Positions 1 through 11,158 are shown, counted from the first letter of the stretch. The stretch: DNA of 64,000 bases from Lepas anatifera (GCA_034440635.1 JAOTON010001073.1:324001-388000), one strand, 5' to 3'. Translations and numbers: made by a program. Notes: a model not told the origin generated them from the sequence alone.

Positions 1-660
1 GTAATAATAGGGTTTTTGTCGATGATTCGAATAGCACGTTTCTGTAATTTGATGATCTTATCGAGAGTGGATTCGTAATTACTACCCCAAACCATTGCAC
101 AATAATTTCGATGGGGCAATATAAAGGCGTTATACAAATGAGTGAGTTCGTGCGATGATAGGAAATACTTGGCTCTGCTCATGATTCCTAAATTTCTACT
201 TATAATCGAAGACACATGAAGGATGTGCGAATTCCACTTAAGCTTTTCGTCAATATAAACGCCAAGATACTTAACAGTTTCTTCACGTTTAAGCTGCATT
301 CCACTTAGTCTTACATCAAAATTTCTAATGTTAGCGCTAGAATAAAGCTGATAATGAGATTTTGAAGCATTTAGAGACAAAAGATTGGACTGAAACCATT
401 TTGACACTTCTGGAAGAACTTTATGGATTTTTGACTGTACACTTCTCACATCATCCCCGAGATTATAATAGCAGTATCATCTGCAAATAAGTAAAATCTA
501 GTTTCAATGGACACTCGATACAGATCATTAATGTATATGATAAATAATAGTGGTCCTAGTATTGATCCCTGTGGTACTCCCGTCCTTAATTGTTTTGCAT
601 GAGAGATGACCGAAGAGGACGAAGAGGTGGTGGATTGAACAGGGGATATCGAGTTAGCGC
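1..660 (-). pseudogene. Non-LTR retrotransposon reverse transcriptase fragment, truncated and frameshifted
   Basis: Read on the minus strand, this encodes the palm and thumb of a LINE-type reverse transcriptase. The motif [13 protein letters not shown] is followed by YINDL, then the catalytic FADDTAI (a variant of the YADD box). Past that point the frame breaks near 445-465, where a stop follows IIISG. Reading continues in another frame with SKWFQSNLLSLN, KYLGVYIDEKLKW, an LPHRNYCAMVWG-like segment and KLQKRAIRII, and stays open to base 1. These are the usual motifs of jockey/CR1-like elements; the exact clade is not decided. The upstream DLSKAFD region and the endonuclease are absent, so the copy is 5'-truncated, as is normal for LINEs. 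It also runs off the window. It is a dead fragment with no host role. Confidence 0.88.
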
Positions 661-1043
661 GTAAACTGTCGAGGAAGAGGATGAGGATAGTCTTTTTCAA
701 TCTGTGTGCTGACTTTTCAGACGATTCCACTGTCAGAAACTGTGTTTCTGCAGCTGAAATACTCGAGAGACCTGTACCTGACGAGATGTTGGAAGGCCGC
801 TGTGTGAAATATATGCACAGACAATACTATATGAAAACACATTTCTAACTATGTTTTCCTTTCTGTTTTTGTAAACCGACTAAGTATATATTGATTGAAA
901 TCACTTATGATAAAATCTGAAAATAATTTGAATGTGTCTGCGCTTCCTATTGAACTACTAAAAAATAGTTACCGTTCGTTATCGCATTATCGAAGTCACC
1001 AATTTCGTTATCGAGTTATGGTTATGGAAGTAGCCGCCCTTAC
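661..1043. other. No gene recognised
   Basis: AT-rich DNA between the reverse-transcriptase fragment and the first TTAA MITE. I see no long reading frame, RNA gene or clear repeat boundary here. Confidence 0.5.
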
Positions 1044-1497
1044 TTAAAGGGAATGTGGCACCTTCACAACGTGATTTTAACTGAGATAGCCAAGTTGTAA
1101 AGCAGGTCGGAAAAGCCGGTACTCCATATTTCATTTGACTTGGAACTCGATATTTCCGTAGAAAAAAGCTAAAACCTACCTGACACCAGCCCCCTCAGCC
1201 CCCCGTCGCCGGCGGCCATTGTTGTGAGCTACTGGTGTGACGACATATGCTGACGTCACGATGAGCATCAGCCAATCGAAGCCCTTGAAGCGTTTCAAGT
1301 ATGGTAGCGGTTGCCAGATCGTGACATCATCCACAGTCTGATATTTATTTTTTTCTAGAGGAGTATTTTTAAAAACCAATATTGAGCTTATTGTACATTT
1401 TTCAGAGAAATCATGAGTGGTTTCATTATTTTTTACTAAGAGTACGCCTAATTACACTAAATTCCAGGATTCGACCAAGGTGCCACATTCCCTTTAA
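1044..1497 (+). mobile_element. TTAA-flanked MITE, family M1, copy 1 (446 bp)
   Basis: The element body (1048-1493) begins AGGGAATGTGGCACCTT and ends with the inverted counterpart AAGGTGCCACATTCCCT. A TTAA sits directly outside each end (1044-1047 and 1494-1497), the target duplication expected of piggyBac- or Kolobok-type transposition. It has no coding capacity; the reading frames crossing it are chance. A second copy lies at 33127-33571 in the opposite orientation, and a diverged third at 34574-35164. The parent transposase is not in the window, so the superfamily is an inference from the TTAA. Confidence 0.85.
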
Positions 1498-1616
1498 GGT
1501 TATCGAATTATTGTTATCGAAGCTGGATGAAGTTATCGAGTGCTCACCACTTCTAATATGGCGACCAGTTACATTTGTTATGGAAGGACTTTTCTCCATT
1601 TCCTATAATAATTGTT

Positions 1617-1690
1617 GGGGTTTAACGACACACCAACTGCCAAGGTCATACGGCGTGACCAACTCTCACTCTCTTGGGAGGGATTTGGGG
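1617..1690 (-). repeat. Possible SINE-tail fragment
   Basis: The stretch GGGGTTTAACGACACACCAACTG resembles the tail of the minus-strand SINE at 26757-26940 (GGGGTTAAACGACGCACCAGC) and, more weakly, the one near 49497. No tRNA-like head is visible here. The call rests only on this short similarity. Confidence 0.35.
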
Positions 1691-1854
1691 GATCAGATCA
1701 ACTTTATCAACAATTCCTCGACAGTCGATAATTTGCCCTTTCTTGCCGGAAATCGTCGGAAAAAGCTAGAGCTCCTCCCCCTTTGTCAGAACAAGTCAGA
1801 AAATAGTAACCTCCTCCCCTCTTTGGTGCCTGACGTCATATGTGAACAGCCCCT

Positions 1855-1992
1855 TATAAAAGCCCCTAAATGACCTACAAAATGGAGGCCTCCAAAAGCT
1901 AGGAGGCCCTCTCAGGACCTGGGATAGGAGAGGCCCCCTTCGATTCTGGCTCCCATGGGGAGAAACTCGTAGCGAAGCCCCTGCTTGCATGT
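1855..1992. repeat. Interspersed repeat R1, copy 1
   Basis: About 130 bases (AAATGGAGGCCTCCAAAAGC onward, through a GGGATAGGA motif to a CATGGGGAGAAAC-like stretch) match 22495-22620 in the same orientation with scattered differences. The family is not recognised. The 4.1 kb transposon starting at 2002 lies directly against its right end, so this repeat may have been the insertion target. Confidence 0.6.
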
Positions 1993-2001
1993 AAGACGCA
2001 T

Positions 2002-2818
2002 TAGACCTGTTCATATTAGACCTTTGTCTTCAAAAGTGTTCAAACTGATACTTTTCCCGTTCTCCAAGGTCTCAATGAACGGAATATAGCCTTTATTTTG
2101 ATCTTGGATCTTTGCTATGCCTGCCTCAAAAGCCATATAGTTTTTTTGTTGAAGTTGTTCAAAAAACACTGCTAAATTCGAGATATTTGGTCATTGTTTG
2201 AATTATAGCTTCTTAGAGGATGATGTTATAGCGCGAAAAATGCTGCCAAATGAAAGCTAATGCATCTTTCCTCATTCTACCCAATTCTTAATTTTTTCTG
2301 TCGGGTCATCTCAGGTCACGGAGATATTTAAGGTCACGTGACCCGAGCTCAAAACCCGAAATCACGAGTTTGATGCGGTGCCAAGGGATTAAGTGTCAAC
2401 CGATTAGTTTGAAACTGCTTCAGCAGCACGCAGACATCATGGGCTACACATCTGCGCATAATAATAATTATTTTTTACTAAGATGGGGTCAATTTTGAGG
2501 TCACCCCATTATAAGGATATGAATAAAAATGCAACAGGCCGGTTTTTTAAGCAAAATATGGCATGAATAAGTTCCAACTGCTTCTGCCGTACAGTCTTAA
2601 TACGTTTATTGCTCTCAAGTTGTTTGTTTAAGCATTTGACCTTTCAGAAGTCATCTAAGGTCACCTATAAGTTATATATTCAAAGGACAATAAATCATCA
2701 CCAAATTGAGATAGAGCTCTCATTTTTATTTCATGGTGCTTGTCTTGTCTTGGGGATTTGATTAAAATAAAATATGACCATACCGGGTCATGGCGTAAGC
2801 TTGACCTAGGTCATTATC
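2002..2818 (+). repeat. Left long terminal inverted repeat of T1
   Basis: Inverse complement of 5297-6118 over its whole length, with scattered substitutions and small indels. The most conserved blocks are the outer 20 bases, the GTCTTCAAAAGTGTTC block, the GGCCGGTTTTTTAAGC block and the ATATGACCATACC block at the inner end. It contains many TGACC/GGTCA motifs in both orientations, which might be transposase-binding sites (inference). Confidence 0.9.
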
Positions 2819-2821
2819 CTT

Positions 2822-2921
2822 AGTGACATTATCATCATTATCATCATTATTATATCATATTACATCATTATCATTATATCATCATTATCATTATATTACA
2901 TTATCATATCATCATTATCAT
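2822..2921. repeat. ATC/ATT microsatellite
   Basis: Imperfect TCATTA/TCATCA repeats of about 100 bases lie between the left TIR and the transposase-like gene. They occupy the place where a promoter and start codon would be expected, and no ATG is available for the reading frame that starts immediately after. The array may have replaced or expanded into the 5' end of the gene. Confidence 0.9.
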
Positions 2922-2923
2922 CA

Positions 2924-4647
2924 GTGACTGCTGAAGCAGCAGGAGTTGGGGAAATTTCAACTGATGAAGACCCAGAAAACAGCCAAGGCACTGGAACTAG
3001 TGAGGATTCAGAATTTGCTGAGCCAATACCAGGCTGTTCATCAAAACCCAGTACAATAACCTTACACTTTTCACGGTCAGTTATGACTAGTGAAGAAATT
3101 TGCAGCGCTGCAGATCGGTTATCACTCTCTGATAACCAGACTAACGCCATGGTCTCTGCTCTGCTGAAGGCAGGAGGCGCAGATCTTGATGACTTTTTTA
3201 TATCAACCTCCACTACAAGACGAAACAGGATAAACATTCGCCGAAAACTTGAGCCAAAGTTACATGAATGACTTCATGGAAAGTCCGCCAGATTACTGCA
3301 CACTACACTGGGATGGCAAACTCGTGAGGGATGTTCTTGGTGAAACATACCCAGTTGAAAGTCTTGCGGTGCTCGTCTCTGGCGCTCCACATTATGAAGA
3401 AGGGAAGTTGCTTGGTGTGCCCTTCATAGACAGTTCCACAGGAATCCAGCAGTGCAATGCATCATTGGAGCTAATTGAAACATGGGGCCTCACAAACAAG
3501 GTTGTAGGCTTGGTTTTTGATACCACAACAAGCAACAGTGGCGTCAACAAGGGTGCAGCGAAGTTGATTGAAGAAAAGCTGGACAAAGAAGTATTTTACT
3601 TCTCCTGTCGCCATCACATATCTGAGGTAATAGTTGGAGGTGCCTGGAAGGCTGTCTTCAGCAAGGTCAAGAGTCCTGACAACCCAATGTTCAGCAATGT
3701 GAAAGAGAAGTGGGACATGTTGGATAAGGGATGTCCAAGAGTTCTGGACCCAGTCGAGCAAGACCTAGAACAGAAGAAGGCAACAACAGTTGAAATTGTG
3801 AACAGTTTCATCGAGGAAGCAAGCCCGAGAGCAGATTATAGAGAGGTCGCAGAACTTTGTCTGATCCTCCTCGGTGAGAAACCAGCACGAGGCATCCACT
3901 GGGCCAAGCCAGGTGCCATTCACCAAGCCCGGTGGATGGCCAGGAATATTTACTCCATGAAAATGTTCCTGTTCTCCAAGGAACTGAAGTACAACAATGA
4001 CACTAGCTTCCATCTCGCGAGCATAAATAGGTTCCTGGCATTGTTCTACACAAGAAATTGGGTGACGGCAACATCTGCTGCTGACGCACCGATCCATGAC
4101 CTCCAGCTGATGCAGGACATGCTGCAATACAAACAGCATGATCATGAACTAGCGACATCTGTTCTGAAGAAATTGACGAAACACCGCTGGTATCTGACCC
4201 AGGAGCTGGTAACATTCACCTTATTCAGCTCGAATGACATCATGACCAAGTCTGCAAAGGAGGAGCTCGCTGTCAAGCTGTCAGACAAAGAAACCTGACA
4301 GTTACAGGAGAGGAAAGCCAGTATTTCCTGTCATCAACGAGGCTACACTTCTCACAGACTTAGTAGGCCCAGAGTCTCACTTCATGTTTGACGCTCTTGG
4401 GGTGAAGTGTGACTGGCGCACTGCCCCTGCAGACTCCTGGGGAGAAAATGACAGCTACAAGAAGGCACAGCAGTTTGTAAAGTCAGTAAAAGTGACGAAT
4501 GATGTGGCTGAGAGAGGAGTCAAACTCATGAGTGACTTCGCGACTCACATCACCACCGACCGAGAACAGAGAAGCTGCTTGCTTCAAGTCGTAGAGTACA
4601 ACAGAAAGAAATTTGACAGTTTCCGTAAAGCCACATTGAACAGGTAA
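2924..4647 (+). pseudogene. hAT-like (RNase H-fold) transposase, frame-broken
   Basis: Three consecutive frames carry one protein. 2924-3250 is an acidic, Ser-rich N-terminus with no ATG. 3249-4298 is the core. About 4291-4647 is the C-terminal part (KPVFPVINEA, VNDVAERG-like segment ending DVAERGVKLMSDFA). In the core reading, an Asp in HWDGK (residue ~23) and an Asp in LVFDTTTSN (~91) are 68 residues apart, followed by CRHH (~120-123) and an ARWM motif (~228). A first-to-second Asp gap of 68, then a CxxH and an RW motif, is the pattern of hAT transposases such as Hermes. I recognise the protein as one of a large uncharacterised family common in invertebrate genomes. The switches near 3250 and 4295 could be indels; the first might instead be an unrecognised intron. 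The final catalytic Glu was not located. Confidence 0.7.
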
Positions 4648-5296
4648 CAATACATGGTTGAGTGTCATCCTATGTGACAGTTTCTTATACAATGATGGTG
4701 TTAGTAGTGTTATCATACTTCTATGTCATTTTTGTCGTGTCCCATCTAAAGACACACACCTAATAGTGAATGTGCAAAGATTCATGTACAGCTAATGTAC
4801 ACCACTGTCGTGTCAAGTAGAAAGAAATCAAATATATGAATGGCTGATTGTACCATTGTCTTTACCTTTAGTAAGTTTAACGTGCATCAGAGACGGGTTC
4901 AAGGGGGCGGGGGCACCTCTAAAAAATGAGTTTACACTAGGTCTGCAAGCCCACTAAGCGGCCTTGGGTGATAAAGATCGCCTTTTGAGGGGCAGAGTGC
5001 GCTCTCTGAGCCTTACCCACCCCTTTCTACAAAATTGTGTGAAAATATTGCATGACTGCGTGGCGTACGAACCGTGTTGACATGGCGGAGAGAAATTTCT
5101 GGTTCAGGTCAATATTGAGGTCAACAGAGGTCACAGACTGCCAAAAAGGCTTACAATGGGTATTTTTAGTTTTCCCCCGATACATTCTGACTGAATGAAG
5201 CTAGAAAATATATTTTGGTATAATTGAAGTCCCCTCGTCGTGGCGAATCGAATAATGCATAAAATGACTTTCAAAGGTCAATTAGTAAAAATAACC
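4648..5296 (+). other. 3' internal region of T1
   Basis: Non-coding DNA between the transposase-like gene and the right TIR. From about 5100 (TTCAGGTCAATATTGAGGTCA) it becomes colinear with the ~1 kb TTAA elements at 20903-21907 and 35525-36794, a similarity that continues into the right TIR as far as about 5830. Confidence 0.65.
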
Positions 5297-6118
5297 TGAC
5301 CTTGACCTAAGTCAAGCTTACACCGTGACCTGGTATGGTCATATGTTATTTCAATCAAATCCCTGTGACAAGACATGCGCAGTATGAAATAAAAAATGGC
5401 CGCTCTATCTCAATTTGGTGATGAGTTATTGCCCTTTGAATATATTACCTCGAGGTGACCTTAGATGACCTCTGAAAGGTCAAACGCTTAAAATAACAAC
5501 TTGAGAGCCATACACGTATCAAGACTATACGGCAGAAGCAGTAAGAACTTATCATGCCATATTTGCTTAAAAACCGGCCTGTTGCATTTTTATTCATATC
5601 CTTATAATGGGGTGACCTCAAAATTGACCCCATCTTAGGCAAAAAATGATTATTATTATGTGCAGATGTGTAGCCCATGATGTCTGCGTGCTGCTGAAGC
5701 AGTTTCGAACTAATCGGTTGACACTTAATCCCTTGGCACCGCATCAAACTCGTGATTTCGGGTTTTGAGGTCGGGTCACGTGACCTTAAATATCTCCGTG
5801 ACCTGAGATGACCCAACAGAAAAAATTAAGACTTGGGTAGAATGAGAAAAGATGCATTAGCTTTCATTTGGCAGCATTTTTTACGCTATAGCATCATCCT
5901 CTAGGAAGGTATAATTCAAACAATGACCAAATATCCCGAATTTAGTGGTGTTTTTTTAAAAAAAGTTCAACAAAAAAAACTATATGGCTTTTGAGGCAGG
6001 CATAGCAAAGGCCCAAGAGGAAAATAAAGGCTATATTCCGTTCATTGAGACCTTGGAGAACGGGAAAAGTATCAGTTTGAACACTTTTGAAGACAAAGGT
6101 CTAATATGAACAGGTCTA
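5297..6118 (-). repeat. Right long terminal inverted repeat of T1
   Basis: Inverse complement of 2002-2818. Inner part (to ~5830): shared with two ~1 kb TTAA elements elsewhere in the window. Outer ~290 bases: I found these only in T1. The arm ends CAGGTCTA at 6118, followed directly by the AAGACGCAT duplication. Confidence 0.9.
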
Positions 6119-6127
6119 AAGACGCAT

Positions 6128-9100
6128 ATTGCACTAGCGCAGAAGCTTCGGCTTTATGAAACTATACAAGATGTAATGATTGCTCCCTCGACCCGTTACA
6201 AAGATGAATATGGTAAATCTTTCAGGAAAAATAATGGTTTACTGTCGAAGTCGAACATCAAACAGCACACTTTAAAGCATAGTACACTTCTAACTATTTT
6301 CTGCAAGGTTCTGACTGAAGGATCTGGTCGGCCAGCCAGCGCCTCTGGGGCGGCGGCACACATTTGAGCTCGCACGCCGCCGTGTGGCCGTCTCGTCTCC
6401 TCCTCTCAGCTCCAGCCCAAAGGCAGGAGACGTAGTTTGGCAGCCGCTCCAACTCGTACGACTCCCCGGTCGGTACCGCCCAGGGCCGTATACCGTGCCA
6501 CTTCCCGCTGCCACCGCCGTATTCTTTATTTTATCGCTTTCGTGCGCCTCAGAGCAGCAGAAATCACTTCAGGCTTTCAAAGCCGGCCCCGAGCAATGCA
6601 GAGAAAGCCTGAGACCTCGGGCGACGTCGATTCCGTCGCATCTGTTTTGGCATGGGAGACAGTCGAAGTCTGGTTGAGTCTGCTGAAGAGATGCATTAGG
6701 TTCTTCTGCATTTTCCAAATGTTGGGAAATTATCATCTGATGCATGATGAATGATGCTGTCTTGATTTCCTTATCATCCATGTGCTGTTAGTATGAATTC
6801 ATGCATCGCTCGCCGTTTCATCCCACGGCAGCTGCGTCACGTGAAGTTTTTGCGGTTGCAAAGTAAATTATGCCTTGCTGCAGATAATCTTAGGTCAGAT
6901 ACACATTTTTCAACACTTCCAATGCTCAGTGTTTTGCTGTTTTGAAACCCAGTTCCTTGAATTTCTCTGCTCTGATTACTCCAATTTTACCTTCGGTCGG
7001 CAAAGTGATTAGTAACTTCCAGATAGTGAAAAGGCGAGATGCTGTTTCCTGAAAGGAATTGGGCTGGAGGTGAGCAGCAATGACTCGTTTACTCTTCTCG
7101 TTTGGCAACTTGAACATGACGGACGATTAGTTATTGAGCAGCGTGCAGAGTTATGCCCGCCTGTGACTGACGAGACGACAGCTTCTCCTGCATCATCATC
7201 CAGTCTCAATGGTCCTGCGCATACACTTAGACAGAAAGCGTAATTATGCGATGCATTTCTATACAAATTGTGGTTTCCGTGATATATCTATCGCTGCTGA
7301 AAATACAATTATATACACCTGGTTAGGCAGAGCCGAGTGGTCTGCTATTAAGTCTGCTACTCAGTTGCTCTGCCACTTGCGGACTCTTCAAATGGTAGCG
7401 GAGAAACAGAAGTGTTTTCTATAACAAAAAAGAAGCCGAGTAGCGGGTGGCAGACTCGCATTGATTTTATACCACAACTGCTCGCTACAGCGTATTAAGG
7501 GGACCACCACTCTAAAAATTATGAGTTTAATATTAAGATACATTTTTCATTTAAAAAGGCGGTTAAATCAATGGTTTTGCTGGGTGATTTTGGTACATAT
7601 CTTTCTGTAAAACTGAAACTTGCACAGGTAATATATAGATAAGTAGTAAACTTCCGTGTAATATATCTCAAATCAACAATGAAAAAACTTTTGGCTAGCA
7701 CTTAATAACGTTTTATCATAAAATGCAGTTAAAGTAGAGTGGCGGGAAGCGGTTTTGCGGTCTTAAAACAAAAAGCACTGGTAGCGTTAGCGATTTCAGC
7801 TAGCTAAGTTTGCGGAAGTAGCGTTAGCGGCTTAAAAATCTGGTAGCGGCGCCCACCTCCGTGTGTAGGTTCTGTGGGGGTCAGACATGCGTAGGTCCAG
7901 GCAGCGCCCTCCCTGATGGTTTCTCTTCGCCGCCAATATTGGAATTCCCGTTATAACGCACACACCCCGCTGGGCTGATGTGTCGCCGCAGTGCGGGAAA
8001 GAGGACCTCGTCACACCCTCATGTCTCCCCCGCGGCGAATAAAGTCGCCGCTGCTCCCCGACCGGAAGGATTGGCAGACACCAGCAACGCACACGCGGTG
8101 AAGGGTGGGGGACAAAGGGAGATGCGCCGCCGAGTGTTCCAAATGCACGGACGCGGCTTCAGGACTATACCTACGTAGTTTAGCTCCGTCCCTGTTTTTC
8201 GCTGTTCTACATTGTAAAAAATGAAGTTGGTAGCGGAATGTTGCGAGAAATTTTCCAAACGACGAAACCCAAAATTAGGGTTTTGTTATTCCATGTAAGC
8301 GGGCGTTCATAGATTACGTAACCCAGGGCAGGGTAGAAGAGCCAGTCACAGCGTTATCAAACGTTACACATGGGCATTAAACTATAGTGGAGGGTAAAAG
8401 TCACATAACAAGCATCACGAAATTTATGAACGGTCCCTAATTGAAATGGTGTTGCTACCTATTATCGAAATTTCAATGCCGGATACGGCATCAGCTTCAA
8501 CTGCCGTAAGCTTTTCGCTATCATTGAAGTTGGGCCGGGACGGGCTGGGTGGGGCCTGGCCGGACCGTGTCGCTGGTTGGCGAAATTGTATTCATATACA
8601 TATGTATTTGAATATACTCGTCGCAGATTAGAGCACTCGTGTGGTTAATGCACTCGTACTCTCATCAAGCGACTGCTGCGATAAACCCATTAATGCACCC
8701 AAAACCATACATTAGGTAATGATGAAATATATAAGAAATGGTACAGTGAAATTACCCCATCGATTCAGGGAGATGCTGATGCTCTATAGAGACTAATATT
8801 ATTGAACTTCAATTTTTAAAGAGTATGCGAATATGCACCACAGAAACTGACAAAATAAACTACTTCAAAAAGTCCAGGAGCTAAAATACTGCAGACAGAA
8901 ATTTACAACAAATTGGGCTGCTTTTGCTGACCGGGAGCATTACTCGTTGGGGAGACGACTTTCTTGAACAATTTGTTTCGTTTCCCCCAAGTTGGCATAC
9001 AAACACCAAACAATACTCACGTGATTCAGGACTTATTTAAGTCAAAACTCTGTCTAAGTGCCTACTCACCCTGACTCACCCTAAGCTGCCGAAATGTCGA

Positions 9101-10557
9101 ACAAAACTTTCTGCGGACGACACGGCTCAACCTCTTGAAGTGCGTGGCAGACACCTTGTCGTGTAAGAAACTTGCTCTTCTGAGGGTGATAGAATAATTT
9201 CATTTCGTGGAAATGTATGTTTCATCGACCATGTATACCTAGAAGTGTAGTGGTTCGTTGACGTATGTAACCAAAACTGGTATGGAACGGCTTGAACGCA
9301 TAGTGATTTTCAGTTCGAAGTTACGAATCAATTATTAATTTTAATGTTGGAAAATTTCATTTTCCAATATTATAAAAAACTCATCTATCGACAAAGGCGC
9401 CTTACAATATCACATGATTGACACTGTGAACGATTTAAGCGTAAGCCGTCGTTTTGAGCACGTTCACAATAAGGATGACCATTTTACCTACAATGCATGT
9501 CTTTAGTCTGCTCCTAACAGTTCATATCAGACCAAGCTCAGTCCCTATGGCAGAGCACTTCATCATTCAATAACCAACCATGAATTAGAACCTCATTACG
9601 GAGACGCATTTATTAATGATAACGTCATCGTTAAGGGTAATTGAGAACAAATGGAATGACTATTTCCGCTATTCTATTAGTGGAGAACTGACTCAATTTA
9701 GCTTCATTTGCGGGCTGCACGAGCGGTGCGTTCACAGCCTTCCCAATGTCCAGCTATGTGCCAGGTCACTGCTGTGGAATCATCATTGAAGAATGGTGAC
9801 ATTCGTGCGCGGTTTGGATCGATGTTTTATGCCCGGGAATTTTCATCGTCGCAGGCCGTAGAGCTGGGCAGGGAGGCCGCCCCCATCATCCAGTCATCGG
9901 CGGACACTGCCACCCCACCAGGGCTATCCCCATTTGTCAGTGGGGCTCGCGGATGCTTTCCACTCCATTTCCCGCCCTGTGACAAAGCAGCTGAGGCCAC
10001 TTCCTGTCGCTGCCTCCACTCTTCCCTACTCTCCCTCAGCAAAGTCATCTCAGATAAGGCATTGCTTCCTCATTATGCGCCTCTCTGGCACGCCTCGTAT
10101 TTATCAGCCTCTGCAGAAATTTCCTGAAAGTCTAGGCTTAACTTTCGACTTGTTTTTCATACTCCTCACCGGTATACTAACTCTCAAATTCACCATTATC
10201 ATCCGTCCACGCCCATCTTAACGGCGGAGCGATTTTATCCCGGAGTTCACCTCGACTGGTTTGTGGCACAGGCCCACGCCATGTGCCCCATGGGGAATGC
10301 TCTTCAAAGTTACGTTATTACGAAAAACCTTCTCACCCATCGTTTTTGCAGAGGCTTGAAGCAATCTTTGAAAGTGTCCTCATGGCTGAGTTTTTCCAAA
10401 TTAAGGCAAATTTGCTCTGGGGGAGTGATGTGGCCGAATTTTTGGCCACCATCAAACCGCGTGGTTTTGCGATGTTTATGTGCTTAACAAAAATTCCGTC
10501 TTATGCGTAATACCCCTAAATGAAAACATTAGCCTTAAAAAGAAGATCTGGAACGCT
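6128..10557. other. No gene recognised (4.4 kb)
   Basis: Alternating AT-rich DNA and short GC-rich islands (for example 6320-6500, 7860-8120 and 9700-10050). Reading frames are short, overlap on both strands and match no family I know. I see no RNA gene, TIR pair or tandem array. Confidence 0.5.
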
Positions 10558-10565
10558 CTTTAGAT

Positions 10566-10804
10566 CATAGGCGGATCCAGGGGGGGCAAAGGGGGAAGGG
10601 CACGTGCCCCCCATCGACCCTCGGCGCCCCCTGAAATGGTCACGGCACCCCCTGAAAGGTTTATGGCGCCCCCTGAAATGTCGCTTCCCACTCCCCCCCA
10701 CAGGATGCGAAAATGGGCACCCACCGATAGGATTTGGCGCCCACCTTATAGGTTTTACCGGTCAAAAGTGGCGCCCCCGATCGGCAATCCTGGATCCGCG
10801 TATA
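10566..10804 (+). mobile_element. hAT-type MITE, CATAGGCGG family, copy 1
   Basis: Starts CATAGGCGGATCCAGG and ends with the inverse form CCTGGATCCGCGTATA (one mismatch against the family end). The flanking octamers CTTTAGAT (10558-10565) and CTTTAGGA (10805-10812) agree at 6 of 8, a decayed 8 bp duplication. The interior has GC-rich GCGCCCCCTGAAA-like units in tandem and no coding capacity. It lies about 80 bases from a second copy. Confidence 0.8.
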
Positions 10805-10886
10805 CTTTAGGACTATTTTCACGACCATGCTTGTTTAGAAGCGCAAGGTAGCATGCAGTTGTTCTCAGCATATCATTACAACCAAT

Positions 10887-11150
10887 CATAGGCGGATCCA
10901 GGGGGCAGGGGGGCACGTGCCCCCCCCCGATCGACCCTCAGCACCCCTGAAAGGTCGATGGCGCCTCCCCCCTGAAATGTCGCTTCCCACCCCCCTGATG
11001 CAAAAGTCGGCGCCCACCGATAGGATTTGGCGCCCACCTGATAGCTTTTGCCGGTCATAAGTGGCGCCCCCTGGTCCGGATGGCGCCCCCGGTCCGGATG
11101 GCGCCCCCCGGCAAGGTGCCCCCCGATCGGCAATCCTGGATCTGCCTATG
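10887..11150 (+). mobile_element. hAT-type MITE, CATAGGCGG family, copy 2 (264 bp)
   Basis: Starts CATAGGCGGATCCAGG and ends CCTGGATCTGCCTATG. CAACCAAT lies immediately outside both ends (10879-10886 and 11151-11158), a perfect 8 bp target duplication that fixes both boundaries and indicates hAT-type transposition. The interior resembles copy 1, including the CTGAAA and TTTTGCCGGTCA-like blocks. The best-preserved member of this family in the window. Confidence 0.9.
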
Positions 11151-11158
11151 CAACCAAT

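Larger units (their letters stand above)
1993..6127 (+). mobile_element. DNA transposon with ~820 bp TIRs and 8-9 bp target duplication (element T1)
   Basis: The element spans 2002-6118. Its first bases TAGACCTGTTCATATTAGAC are the exact inverse complement of its last 20. AAGACGCAT occurs in direct orientation just outside both ends (1993-2001 and 6119-6127), a textbook target-site duplication of 9 bp, or 8 bp plus one chance match. The long inverted repeats enclose a TCATTA-rich microsatellite and a broken transposase-like gene read left to right. Long TIRs with a 9 bp duplication recall Mutator-like or foldback elements, whereas the protein motifs and an 8 bp duplication would suit hAT. I leave the superfamily open. 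The copy cannot be autonomous because its gene is frame-broken, but arm similarity suggests a fairly recent insertion. Confidence 0.9.
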
